Below are positions 5,958 to 12,730 of a stretch of 16,344 nucleotides of DNA, one piece after another. A program made the position numbers and the translations under genes. The stretch is taken from positions 1 to 16,344 of the forward strand of contig DASYEQ010000081.1 of assembly GCA_036498945.1 (NCBI GenBank). Reading direction: 5' to 3'. Every line of letters starts with the position of its first letter. Position 1 is the stretch's first letter. Below the pieces are notes generated by a model that saw only the letters and a program-made list of their open reading frames with translations, was not told where the DNA came from and searched no databases. The stretch is from JAQGMJ01 sp036498945. Its GTDB lineage: Bacteria > Pseudomonadota > Gammaproteobacteria > Burkholderiales > JAEUOS01.

Positions 5958-6878
5958 ATGACCAAAAATCCGCACGACCAGGACGAACTCCTGCACCGCA
6001 TCCACCTCGACCTGATCGATAGCTACGACGAAGAACTGGAGATGGAGTTCGAGGACCGCAACTTCGACGCCGAGGGCCGCGAGATCGCCGGCTCGGAGGC
6101 CGACAAGGCGGCGCGCCGCCGCTATTTCCAGGAACTGTTCCGCCTGCAAAGCGAACTGGTGAAGCTGCAGGACTGGGTGCAGGCCACCAAGCACAAGGTG
6201 GTGATTTTGTTCGAAGGGCGCGATGCGGCGGGCAAGGGCGGGGTGATCAAGCGCATCACCCAGCGCCTCAATCCGCGCGTGTGCCGGGTGGCGGCGCTGC
6301 CGGCGCCGAACGACCGCGAGCGCACGCAGTGGTATTTCCAGCGCTACGTGTCGCACCTGCCGGCGGGCGGCGAGATCGTGCTGTTCGACCGCTCCTGGTA
6401 CAACCGCGCCGGGGTGGAAAAGGTGATGGGCTTTTGCAACGAGGCGGATTACGAGGAGTTCTTCCGTAGCGTGCCGGAGTTCGAGAAGATGCTGGTGCGC
6501 TCGGGCATCCAGCTGATCAAGTACTGGTTCTCGATCACCGATGAAGAGCAGGAAAGCCGCTTCCTCGGGCGCATCCATGATCCGCTCAAGCAGTGGAAGC
6601 TGTCGCCGATGGATCTTGAATCGCGCCGCCGCTGGGAGGAGTACACCCGCGCCAAGGAAGTGATGCTGGAGCGCACCCACATTCCCGAGAGCCCGTGGTG
6701 GGTGGTGCAGGCGGTGGACAAGAAAAAGGCGCGCCTGAACTGCATCGCGCACCTGCTCACGCAGATGCCGTACCACGAGGTGGAGCATCCGCGCGTGGTG
6801 CTGCCGCCGCGCGAGCATCACGAGGATTACCACCGCAAGCCGGTGCCTTCCGAGATGATCGTGCCGGAAAGATACTAA
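5958..6878 (+). CDS. ppk2: Polyphosphate kinase 2, class I-like
   Basis: 306 residues, one PPK2 domain, the size of class I enzymes, which transfer phosphate between polyphosphate and nucleotides (typically polyP + ADP to ATP, or GDP to GTP), in the cytoplasm. Walker A is FEGRDAAGKGG (85-95). Walker B and following residues are VLFDRSWYNRAGVEKVMGF (141-159). The Arg-rich lid segment SPMDLESRRRWEEYTRAKEVM is at 216-236. The N-terminal helix HLDLIDSYDEELEMEFED is typical of the subfamily. ATG 5958 has no clear Shine-Dalgarno but fits the family N-terminus and the promoter. It is divergent from pit, and both carry Pho-box-like sites, so phosphate uptake and polyphosphate turnover are probably co-induced. 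A hairpin follows the gene. Family certain; class I versus others inferred from length and domain number. Confidence 0.94.
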   Translation: MTKNPHDQDELLHRIHLDLIDSYDEELEMEFEDRNFDAEGREIAGSEADKAARRRYFQELFRLQSELVKLQDWVQATKHKVVILFEGRDAAGKGGVIKRITQRLNPRVCRVAALPAPNDRERTQWYFQRYVSHLPAGGEIVLFDRSWYNRAGVEKVMGFCNEADYEEFFRSVPEFEKMLVRSGIQLIKYWFSITDEEQESRFLGRIHDPLKQWKLSPMDLESRRRWEEYTRAKEVMLERTHIPESPWWVVQAVDKKKARLNCIAHLLTQMPYHEVEHPRVVLPPREHHEDYHRKPVPSEMIVPERY

Positions 6879-6927
6879 GCGCTGCGGAAGAATCGCCGGC
6901 GGAGCCGGAAGATTCCTCGACGTAAAG

Positions 6928-6959
6928 GCCACGAAAAGGCGCTGGCGGCTTTTCGTGGC
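6928..6959 (+). terminator. Hairpin downstream of ppk2
   Basis: GCCACGAAAAG (6928-6938) pairs perfectly with CTTTTCGTGGC (6949-6959) around a 10-base loop. A second, smaller hairpin (GAATC/GATTC and CCGGC/GCCGG, 6890-6915) precedes it. No T-run follows, so termination is plausible but not classical. Confidence 0.6.
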
Positions 6960-7055
6960 TGCGTTATGGCTGTTGTCGGGTGCGTGATCCGGTCAAGTGG
7001 GCACGGCGGGGCTTCAGGCCTGATACGCTAGTGCTTTCGACGGCCGGAGCGGGAC

Positions 7056-7940
7056 GTGGGCGAATGGCAGGCGTGGGGCGTGGCGCTGGCGCGGGCGGTG
7101 TGGACGATCTACTGGCCGCTGTTGGTGCTGGTGGGTATCGCCACGCTGATCGAGCGCGTCGCGCCGGTGGAGCCGATGCGGCCGCGCGCGCTGCTGTTCA
7201 ACCTGGTGTGGCACGCCTGCTTCCTGGCGATCTTCGTCGCGCTGTCGTGGAGCGCCTGGGGCGCGATGGTGGCGGCACTCGAACATTGGGTGGGCGCGCC
7301 GCTGATCGCGCTGTCGCCGGCGAGCGGCTGGCATCTGGCGGCGCAAATCGCGCTGGTGCTGCTGGTGTTCGACTTCCTCGCCTACTGGCTGCACCGCGCG
7401 CAGCATGCGGTGCCGGTGTTCTGGGCGGTGCACCGCATGCATCACGACGAGCAGCACCTGCATGCCGCCACCGGCATCCGCCAGCAGTGGCTGCAACTGG
7501 TCTTCGCGCAACTGGTGCTGGGAGTGCCGCTGGCCTGGCTGTTCGGGCCGCTGGCGCTGCATCCGGCGGTGTACTGGTTGCCGGTCGGCGTCTCGGTGTT
7601 CCAGCACATGAACCTGCGGCTGCCGTTGGGGCGCGTGACGCCGCTGCTGATGGGGCCGCAGCTGCACCGCCTGCATCATGCGACGGAGGCGCGCATCTAC
7701 AACACCAACTACGCCACCCTGCTGCCGCTTTGGGATATGCTTTTCCATACCTATCGCGCCCCGGCGCCGGGGGAATTTGGCGCCACCGGCATTGCCGGCG
7801 CGGCGCCCACCGCCAGCCTGGCGCGCGCGCTGGTGCTGCCGGTGGCAGAATGGTGGCGCATGGCTTACGTATCGCCCACGGATGGTCAAAAATCCGCCGC
7901 GGGGAAGAGGGATGCCGTGGTGCGTGCGAGGCGCCGTTGA
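7056..7940 (+). CDS. Sterol desaturase / fatty acid hydroxylase superfamily protein
   Basis: 294 residues, an integral membrane di-iron enzyme family that hydroxylates or desaturates lipids, sterols or carotenoids. The histidine boxes that bind the two irons are HRAQH (113-117), HRMHH (126-130) and HRLHH (204-208), with further His in VFQHMN (184) and DEQHLH. Hydrophobic segments at about 13-31, 48-75, 94-112 and 144-186 place the boxes on the cytoplasmic side. The final 40 residues are hydrophilic and basic. The start is GTG 7056, with CGGAG (7045-7049) at six-base spacing. The substrate cannot be told from sequence; homologues near lipid or hopanoid genes vary. No partner desaturase or reductase is nearby. 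Confidence 0.92.
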   Translation: MGEWQAWGVALARAVWTIYWPLLVLVGIATLIERVAPVEPMRPRALLFNLVWHACFLAIFVALSWSAWGAMVAALEHWVGAPLIALSPASGWHLAAQIALVLLVFDFLAYWLHRAQHAVPVFWAVHRMHHDEQHLHAATGIRQQWLQLVFAQLVLGVPLAWLFGPLALHPAVYWLPVGVSVFQHMNLRLPLGRVTPLLMGPQLHRLHHATEARIYNTNYATLLPLWDMLFHTYRAPAPGEFGATGIAGAAPTASLARALVLPVAEWWRMAYVSPTDGQKSAAGKRDAVVRARRR

Positions 7941-8026
7941 GATAATTGCTGTTTGCTTCAAGATGCACCCGCGACCGCGCCGTTGCGGGGCAGCAGATCA
8001 CGAGAAGAACCCCTGAGGGAGTGCAA

Positions 8027-9175
8027 ATGGACCGTCTCCACCCGCGCGCCGCCGCGCGCCGCATCGCCATGTTCATCCGCCTGTGCCTGGCGGTTGTCAT
8101 CAGCCTGGCCGCTGCCGGCCCGGTCTGGGCTTCCTTCGCGCCACCCCCGCCGCCGCCACCGCCGCCGCAGGCAGCGGCCACCTGCGACAGTTCGGGTGCT
8201 TCATCGGGCGACACCAGTTGCCCGCCCAGTTCCAGCGGCGGCTTCAACCAGGCGGTGACTTCCGCCGGCAGCTTCCAGCTCGCCAACACGGTGAGCGGCG
8301 CCATCAGCGGCTTCGGCGCGCAGTTGGGCGGCGGTTTCGCCACCGGCCCGGGCGGCGCGCGCTTTGCCCTCGACGGCGACACCGGCAAGAGCGCGGCGGG
8401 CGCGGGCGCCAGGTGGAACGCCTGGTTCGCGCTGTCGGAAAACCATCTCGCCTATACCTTCCAGCCGCTGCAATCCGGCGGCCACCTCGACGTCGCGCTG
8501 GCCGGCCTGGACTACACCTTCGGCAACAACGTCATTCTCGGCGCCGCGCTTTCGGCCGAGCGCACGCGCATCTCCACCCCCTTCAACGGCGGCAGCTTCA
8601 GCGGCAACGGCACCACCCTCTCGCCCTACCTGTCATGGGCGATCAGCCGGGAGTGGATCCTCGACGCGGTGATGGGCTTCGGCAGCACCGGCATCACCAC
8701 CAACGACAACAGCGTCGGCGGCGGCAACGGCAATACGCGCGACCGCCGCACCTTCGGCAGCCTGGGGCTTTCCTACAACCGCCTGGTCGGCCGCCAGTGG
8801 CAATTCACCGCTCGCGGGCAGGTGATGTCGGCCGAGGACCGCCTCGGCGCCTACACCCTTTCCAACGGCACCGGCGTGGAGGGCTCGACCGGGCGCATCA
8901 CCCAGGGGCGCATCGGCGGGCAGGCCGCCTACAAGCTGGCGCAGGGCGTGACGCCGTTTTTCGGCGCCACCTACATCTACGACCTCGACCGCCGCGGCCA
9001 GGCCCCGGTGGCGGGGCAGAGCGCCGCCAACGACCGCGATTCCTTCCTGCTGCAACTGGGCGTGAACTTCCAGTCCAGCGGGCGGCTCTACGGCGGTGTT
9101 CTGGTCAGCACCGAGCAGGGCCGCAGCCAGGTGAAGAACGACCAGGTGCTGCTCAACGTCGGCCTGCGCTTCTAG
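8027..9175 (+). CDS. Autotransporter-type outer-membrane beta-barrel protein with a very short passenger
   Basis: 382 residues. A signal peptide spans residues 1-35 (MFIRLCLAVVISLAAAGPVWA core); an alternative start at Met15 (ATG 8069) gives a more normal signal length. ATG 8027 has GAGGGA at six-base spacing. After the signal come nine consecutive prolines (39-47), a short Ser/Gly-rich segment with two cysteines (C53, C65), and then a barrel of about 270 residues with alternating strands, rich in Gly/Asn turns. The protein ends in LLNVGLRF with terminal Phe, the outer-membrane insertion signal recognised by the BAM machinery. Pattern and size fit the autotransporter beta-domain (PF03797). 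There is no adhesin, protease or esterase passenger, so it may be a stand-alone barrel. It lies 86 bases after the desaturase-family gene. Confidence 0.85.
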   Translation: MDRLHPRAAARRIAMFIRLCLAVVISLAAAGPVWASFAPPPPPPPPPQAAATCDSSGASSGDTSCPPSSSGGFNQAVTSAGSFQLANTVSGAISGFGAQLGGGFATGPGGARFALDGDTGKSAAGAGARWNAWFALSENHLAYTFQPLQSGGHLDVALAGLDYTFGNNVILGAALSAERTRISTPFNGGSFSGNGTTLSPYLSWAISREWILDAVMGFGSTGITTNDNSVGGGNGNTRDRRTFGSLGLSYNRLVGRQWQFTARGQVMSAEDRLGAYTLSNGTGVEGSTGRITQGRIGGQAAYKLAQGVTPFFGATYIYDLDRRGQAPVAGQSAANDRDSFLLQLGVNFQSSGRLYGGVLVSTEQGRSQVKNDQVLLNVGLRF

Positions 9176-9184
9176 CGCCAGCCG

Positions 9185-9445
9185 TCAGGAAAACTTCCAG
9201 CACAGGTAGCCGGCCACCACGGCCGGCGGCAGGAAGATCGCCAGCGCAATCGGCCACTCCTCGGCCACGCCGTAGCCGGCGCGGCTGACGCCGAACCACA
9301 GGTTGACCAGCGCGGCCGCCAGCCAGAGGGGGATGAACACGCCACAGGCGAGCACCAGCGCGCGCTCGCCCGCGGCCTGGCGCGCGATCAAGGCGGCGGC
9401 CGCCAGCAAGATGAAGCCGGCGAGGATGATGAGGGCGGTGCGCAT
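9185..9445 (-). CDS. Small hypothetical membrane protein, 86 residues
   Basis: Three predicted membrane helices (about residues 4-21, 28-50 and 63-84) with short polar loops (RQAAGER, SRAGYGVAEE). GVSRAGYGVAEEWPI looks like a conserved loop of a widespread uncharacterised family of inner-membrane proteins. The ATG at 9445 has GGAGG eight bases upstream, a strong ribosome site, which supports it as a real gene. It ends 10 bases from the convergent barrel gene. Function unknown. Confidence 0.78.
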   Translation of the reverse strand: MRTALIILAGFILLAAAALIARQAAGERALVLACGVFIPLWLAAALVNLWFGVSRAGYGVAEEWPIALAIFLPPAVVAGYLCWKFS

Positions 9446-9533
9446 TGGGCAGGCCTCCGGCTACGCGTGGTGAATGATCTGCGCATGATGCCGCAAGCCC
9501 GCGCGCGGCGCCAGCGAGGGCGCGGCTGAATGC

Positions 9534-10100
9534 TTACAGCACGATAGGCCCGCGGCGCTTCCAGTCGAACCTGGGAATGTCGATGCGGATCTCGGCGTCG
9601 CCGTTCCACTCGGTGCTCAGGCCCTGCGCCTCGAGCGCCGCCTGCACCGCGTAGCCGATGCCGGTCTTCTCCGGCACTTCGCCATAGACGTGGTCGAAGG
9701 CGATCAACAGGCCGCCGCCGGCGATCGCGCGCTCGACGTCCTGGCCGTGATAGAAGCAGTAGCCGATGTATTTGTGCGAGCCGCTTTCTTCCAGGATCGC
9801 GGCGGCGTCTTCATGCCCGTCGGCCATGGCGTAGCCGGCGTTGTGCAGGGCGAGGATGTTGCGCTCTTCCAGGGATTCGAAGGCGGCATCCAGCCGGTCG
9901 CAATCGGTGATCGGCGGCCAGCTTTGCTCGGCTACCGCCTTGCGCTCGAATTCCGGCAGCACCGAAGCGCGCATCGCCACCTCGTCGGCGCCGTCCTCAA
10001 GCAGATCGTCGATGATGCGCTGTACTTCTTCCGGCGTGTAAAAGCCCGACCAAACATGTGTTTTGATGGCTTCGAGAATGTACTGGTCGACTTCGCTCAA
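9534..10100 (-). CDS. DUF6891-like hypothetical protein
   Basis: 188 residues, soluble, acidic N-terminal half. The start is TTG 10100, supported by GGAGAAGAAAG with the GGAG eight bases upstream. The ITDCDRLDAAFESLEERNILALHNAG and YIGYCFYHGQDVERAIAGGGLLIAFD segments resemble the DUF6891 pattern ('TD..RLdaAF..L...GI' and 'RGYVFFH.QDTERA..GGGLYLA'). The Cys cluster I recall in the actinobacterial members of that family is absent here. The assignment is from memory and moderate. No catalytic motif is visible. It is followed by the small membrane protein 88 bases downstream; the two may share a transcript. Confidence 0.72.
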   Translation of the reverse strand: MSEVDQYILEAIKTHVWSGFYTPEEVQRIIDDLLEDGADEVAMRASVLPEFERKAVAEQSWPPITDCDRLDAAFESLEERNILALHNAGYAMADGHEDAAAILEESGSHKYIGYCFYHGQDVERAIAGGGLLIAFDHVYGEVPEKTGIGYAVQAALEAQGLSTEWNGDAEIRIDIPRFDWKRRGPIVL

Positions 10101-10155
10101 ACTTTCTTCTCCGGCGCAAGCATCGCGTGGCGTCCACCGCGCGTAGAGCGTTCCC

Positions 10156-10244
10156 TATAAGAGTTTGTGTCCAAAATGTGACTTGTACCTTAACACATTA
10201 CAGGGCGCGTACTGCAATTTTTCCGCACTGGCAGCGCGTTTTTT
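10156..10244 (+). terminator. Plus-strand intrinsic terminator with no plus-strand gene before it (possible small RNA)
   Basis: CGCG (10206-10209) and CTGC (10212-10215) pair with GCAG (10231-10234) and CGCG (10235-10238), with a TA bulge, and six T follow (10239-10244). No plus-strand coding gene lies upstream. TATAAG (10156-10161) is a possible -10, without a good -35, that would give an RNA of about 77 bases. Terminator shape is moderate; the RNA is speculative. Confidence 0.35.
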
Positions 10245-10270
10245 ATAGCGTGACTTCGCAAGCAATGCAA
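10242..10270 (-). promoter_or_regulatory. Candidate sigma70 promoter for the DUF6891-like gene
   Basis: On the minus strand, TTGCAT (10270-10265) and TATAAA (10247-10242) are separated by 17 bases. The -10 matches 5 of 6 and the -35 only 3 of 6. It would give a leader of about 130 bases before TTG 10100. It overlaps the T-run of the plus-strand hairpin, so one of the two readings may be chance. Confidence 0.4.
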
Positions 10271-10385
10271 ACAAGCGCGCGCTGTTATGCCGATGTCCTT
10301 GTGATGCGATTCCGGACTGCGCCTTGTTAGTACAACGGCATGGATGGCGAGGATCTTTAGCGGCCATCACGCTTGAGTTACGGCC

Positions 10386-10859
10386 TTAGAGTTCGTGTTC
10401 TTCCGGACGCGGCTTGACGCAGCGTAACACCCAACGCTCCAGCGGACCGCCGAGGATGAGGATCAGCATGACCAGCGTGAAAGCGCAGCCCGCCACCGCC
10501 CACGCACCGGTGCCGCAGGCGCAGCCGACGCAGGCGGCAAGCCAGATCGAAGCGGCGGTGGTGAGCCCGCTGACATGCACGCCGTCGGCGCTGCGCAGGA
10601 TCACGCCGGCGCCGAGAAAGCCGATGCCGGTGATGATGCCCTGGATCACGCGCGACAGCGCATCGTAATGCGCCAGGTCGCCGCCCGCGCCCGCTTCGCT
10701 CACCATCACGGTCAGCACCGCCGCACCCAGGGCCACCAGCGCGTGGGTGCGCAGCCCGGCGGGCTTGCGCTTGAGTTCGCGGTTCAGCCCGATCACCGCC
10801 CCCGCCACCACGGCGGCCGCCAGGCGCGGCGCGATCATCGAAATGGATTCAGGAAGCAT
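10386..10859 (-). CDS. MgtC/SapB family membrane protein
   Basis: 157 residues. MgtC-type proteins are inner-membrane proteins linked to growth under low Mg2+ and, in pathogens, to intramacrophage survival and control of F-ATPase; many homologues have no known role. The family core is clear: GAVIGLNRELKRKPAGLRTHALVALGAAVLTVMV, then GIITGIGFLGAGVILR and VSGLTTAASIWLAACVGCACGTGAW, with four to five helices. The C-terminal regulatory ACT-like domain of Salmonella MgtC is absent, so it is a short SapB-like form. I start at ATG 10859 (MLPESISMIAPRL) because the terminator of the upstream GST gene runs into the alternative TTG at 10907. Neither start has a good Shine-Dalgarno. It lies 129 bases downstream of the GST gene on the same strand. 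Confidence 0.88.
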   Translation of the reverse strand: MLPESISMIAPRLAAAVVAGAVIGLNRELKRKPAGLRTHALVALGAAVLTVMVSEAGAGGDLAHYDALSRVIQGIITGIGFLGAGVILRSADGVHVSGLTTAASIWLAACVGCACGTGAWAVAGCAFTLVMLILILGGPLERWVLRCVKPRPEEHEL

Positions 10860-10905
10860 GTAGGTGGACGGCTGGCAAAGAGAAGCAAACCAAGGGAATA
10901 AACGC

Positions 10906-10939
10906 AAAAGCGGGCCGCGGTCAGGTGACCGAAGCCCGC
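10906..10939 (-). terminator. Intrinsic terminator of the GST gene
   Basis: On the minus strand, GCGGGC (10939-10934), TT, CGGTCA (10931-10926), CC, TGACCG (10923-10918), CG, GCCCGC (10915-10910) form two 6-bp stem blocks with a small internal loop. TTTT (10909-10906) and a T-rich stretch follow. On the plus strand it is followed by ATTTTAA, so it may work in both directions. Confidence 0.78.
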
Positions 10940-10988
10940 ATTTTAACGGGCGGGGCGCCGTCGGCGCCGCCCATGACTCCGAAGCGTC

Positions 10989-11663
10989 TTAGGCCGCTTT
11001 GGCGTGGCGGAACATGATGTCGCGCGCCGCCTGGTCCATGTCGCTCTTGAAGGCGTGCTGGTCCTTCAGCGCGTTCACCTTGGCCGCGGCCGGGCGTGCG
11101 TTGATCTCGTCGAACAGGCGCTTGACGTTGGGGATGCGGTTCCACGACTCCTCGCCCAGCACGTAGGCGGCGGCGCGCATCCAGCCCCACAGGTTCATGT
11201 CGACGATGCTGTAGGTGTCGCCCAGCATGTATTTATGCTTGCCCAGCTGCTCGTTGATGATGCCCCAGTGGCGCTCCGCCTCGAACTGGTAGCGGTTGAT
11301 CGCGTATTGCAGCTTCTCGGCGGCATGGTGCTTGAAGTGCACCGCCTGGCCGGAGTAGGGGCCGACGCCGGAGGAGATGAACATCATCCACGACAGGTAG
11401 GCGCCTTTTTGCGCAGCGGTGGGCATGAACTTGCCCGACTTCTCGCCCAGGTACATCAGGATGGCGGTGGAGTCGAACACCTTGACGCCGTCGTCGTCGA
11501 GCGCCGGGGTCTTGCCGTTCGGGTTGATCGCCAGGAAGGCGGGCTGCAACTGCTCGCCCTTGCGCGTATCGACCGGCACGAATTCGTAGGGGATGGCCGC
11601 TTCTTCAAGATACAGCGCGACTTTCGCCGGGTTGGGGGAGGGGTGATAGTAAAGCTTCAGCAT
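10989..11663 (-). CDS. Glutathione S-transferase family protein
   Basis: 224 residues, a full two-domain cytosolic GST. The N-terminal thioredoxin-like domain has LKLYYHPSPNPAKVALYLEEAAIPYEFV, where the catalytic residue would be the Ser/Asn pair of SPNPAKV rather than Cys or Tyr. NPNGKTPAL (about residues 48-56) carries the cis-proline, and DSTAILMYLGEK the glutathione-binding acidic/Ser motif. The C-terminal helical domain contains YMLGDTYSIVDMNLWGWM, the N-capping box and motif II. The SPNPAKV signature resembles the YfcG/YghU (Nu-like) bacterial group, which has disulfide reductase activity; this is by memory only. ATG 11663 has GGAG eight bases upstream; the frame is open 36 codons further upstream without a site. 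The promoter has a perfect TATAAT. Confidence 0.93.
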   Translation of the reverse strand: MLKLYYHPSPNPAKVALYLEEAAIPYEFVPVDTRKGEQLQPAFLAINPNGKTPALDDDGVKVFDSTAILMYLGEKSGKFMPTAAQKGAYLSWMMFISSGVGPYSGQAVHFKHHAAEKLQYAINRYQFEAERHWGIINEQLGKHKYMLGDTYSIVDMNLWGWMRAAAYVLGEESWNRIPNVKRLFDEINARPAAAKVNALKDQHAFKSDMDQAARDIMFRHAKAA

Positions 11664-11748
11664 GTGAGGTGCTCCAGCAGGCAGTGGGAGGGCGGCGCTA
11701 TATGCCGGCGCCGGCGCATGCGCGAAAGGGGCGCATGACGTGCCGCGG

Positions 11749-11782
11749 ATTATAGGCAGGGCGGATGCCATCCACGTGGCAT
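11749..11782 (-). promoter_or_regulatory. GST promoter: perfect -10 with an inverted repeat over -35
   Basis: On the minus strand, TATAAT (11754-11749) is a consensus -10. No -35 hexamer is present at 16-18 bp. Instead ATGCCACGTGGATGGCAT (11782-11765), ATGCCA and TGGCAT arms six bases apart, covers the -35 position. That is the layout of an activator- or repressor-controlled promoter. The leader to ATG 11663 is about 80 bases. Confidence 0.5.
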
Positions 11783-11942
11783 ATCCCTGGCGCGGGTAGG
11801 TCTTTGTAGGACGGCTGCCGATAGCCCGGCGCTGCCCGCGACGCTAATCTGGAAGCTTGGGAAGAAGCGCCCGTGGGCACCTGCTACGTATTGTCGCCAT
11901 GCATTGCGCATGGCCGCCCGGGCGCCAGCCAAGGAGAATCCA

Positions 11943-12371
11943 ATGAACCAGGAAACCCACGATTTCGAGCATTTCATGCGCGAGCGCGAACGCGCCGCCA
12001 AGGCTTATGTGCGCGGCGACGCCGGCCCGCTGGGGCGCATCGTCGCCCACGCTTCACCGGCCACGTTTTTCGGCCCCGGCGGGGGCATCGAGCAAGGCGC
12101 GATGCAGGTTTACGGCCGCTATGAGGCGGACGCGGCGCAATTCGTCGACGGCGAAAGCGACTTCGAGGTCCTGCACTTCGCCGCCGGCGATGGCGTTGCC
12201 TATTGGGTCGGCATCCAGCGCGCCGGCGTACGCCTGAAAAAGGACGGCCAGGTGGACAAGCGGGTGAGCATGAACCTGCGCGTCACCGAAGTGTTCCGCC
12301 GCGAAGGCGCGGAGTGGAAGCTGGTGCATCGCCACGCCGACCTGCTGGAAGAAGGCAAGGCCGGCAGGTAA
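11943..12371 (+). CDS. NTF2-like / SnoaL-type (DUF4440-like) protein
   Basis: 142 residues, a single-domain cone-fold protein. NTF2-like proteins include polyketide cyclases, ketosteroid isomerases and many unknowns. The N-terminal amphipathic helix (FEHFMRERERAAKAYVRGD) is followed by the family's loop and strand pattern, and the C-terminus MNLRVTEVFRREGAEWKLVHRHADL is the typical final two strands of DUF4440/SnoaL-3 proteins. Residues VLHFAAGDGVAYWVGIQRA form the middle strands. ATG 11943 has AAGGAGAAT ideally placed. It is divergent from the GST gene across a 279-base gap. No catalytic Asp/Tyr set of ketosteroid isomerase is obvious, so no reaction is assigned. Confidence 0.83.
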   Translation: MNQETHDFEHFMRERERAAKAYVRGDAGPLGRIVAHASPATFFGPGGGIEQGAMQVYGRYEADAAQFVDGESDFEVLHFAAGDGVAYWVGIQRAGVRLKKDGQVDKRVSMNLRVTEVFRREGAEWKLVHRHADLLEEGKAGR

Positions 12372-12405
12372 GACCGCAGAGCGGCGCCTGGCGCCGCGGC
12401 AGCAG

Positions 12406-12591
12406 CTACTCCGCGTGCAGCGCCAGCAGGGCGCCGGCTTCGCGCGAACTCCGCAGCGCCTGCAGCGCCTCTTCAAGCAGCCCGGGGGCGCGCATGTCGA
12501 AGCGCGCGGTCTTGCCGTGCAGCTTGACCTCGCGCACCAGGTCCATCAGGCCGACGATCACCTGGTTCAGATGTTCAGTGGATCCGTTCAT
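12406..12591 (-). CDS. Small conserved-looking hypothetical protein, 61 residues
   Basis: MNGSTEHLNQVIVGLMDLVREVKLHGKTARFDMRAPGL followed by a helix-rich C-terminus (LLEEALQALRSSREAGALLALHAE). ATG 12591 has GGAGG at six-base spacing, one of the best ribosome sites in the window, which is the main evidence that it is real. It is soluble and probably an all-helical dimer or adaptor; I recognise no family. It lies beyond the terminator of the CoA-transferase gene (12679-12698), so it should have its own promoter in 12592-12678, where I see no clear -35/-10. Confidence 0.62.
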   Translation of the reverse strand: MNGSTEHLNQVIVGLMDLVREVKLHGKTARFDMRAPGLLEEALQALRSSREAGALLALHAE

Positions 12592-12678
12592 CGCTTGCCT
12601 CCGTGCGCATCGAAATGCCGGGTGGGAATGAGGCCAGTGTAGGCGGCGGCCGCGCGCGCGTCTGCCGCCGCACTTCGG

Positions 12679-12698
12679 AAAACGCCCTAGGAAGGGCG
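12679..12698 (-). terminator. Intrinsic terminator of the CoA-transferase operon
   Basis: On the minus strand, CGCCCT (12698-12693), loop TCCT, AGGGCG (12688-12683), then TTTT (12682-12679). It is 32 bases after the CoA-transferase stop codon. Short but perfect stem with a U-tract. Confidence 0.72.
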
Positions 12699-12730
12699 AA
12701 GAGGCGCATTGTAGGAAGACTTCCGAGCCC

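Noticed and set aside
5870..6022. 50-codon frame with GGAGGA before its ATG, overlapping the ppk2 start (possible leader peptide)
   Set aside because: It lies upstream of the transcription start predicted from the Pho-box promoter, shares no coding features, and the spacing of the ribosome site is short.
5928..6932. 334-codon minus-strand frame opposite ppk2
   Set aside because: Antisense of the PPK2 gene; low-complexity His/Arg/Leu composition.
8140..8172. CCG/CCA trinucleotide run in the barrel gene as a microsatellite or phase-variable tract
   Set aside because: It encodes nine prolines in frame with mixed codons; length changes would be in multiples of three and no phase-variation evidence is visible.
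7198..8388. 396-codon minus-strand frame across the desaturase and barrel genes
   Set aside because: Arg/Pro/Ala-rich shadow spanning two unrelated plus-strand genes.
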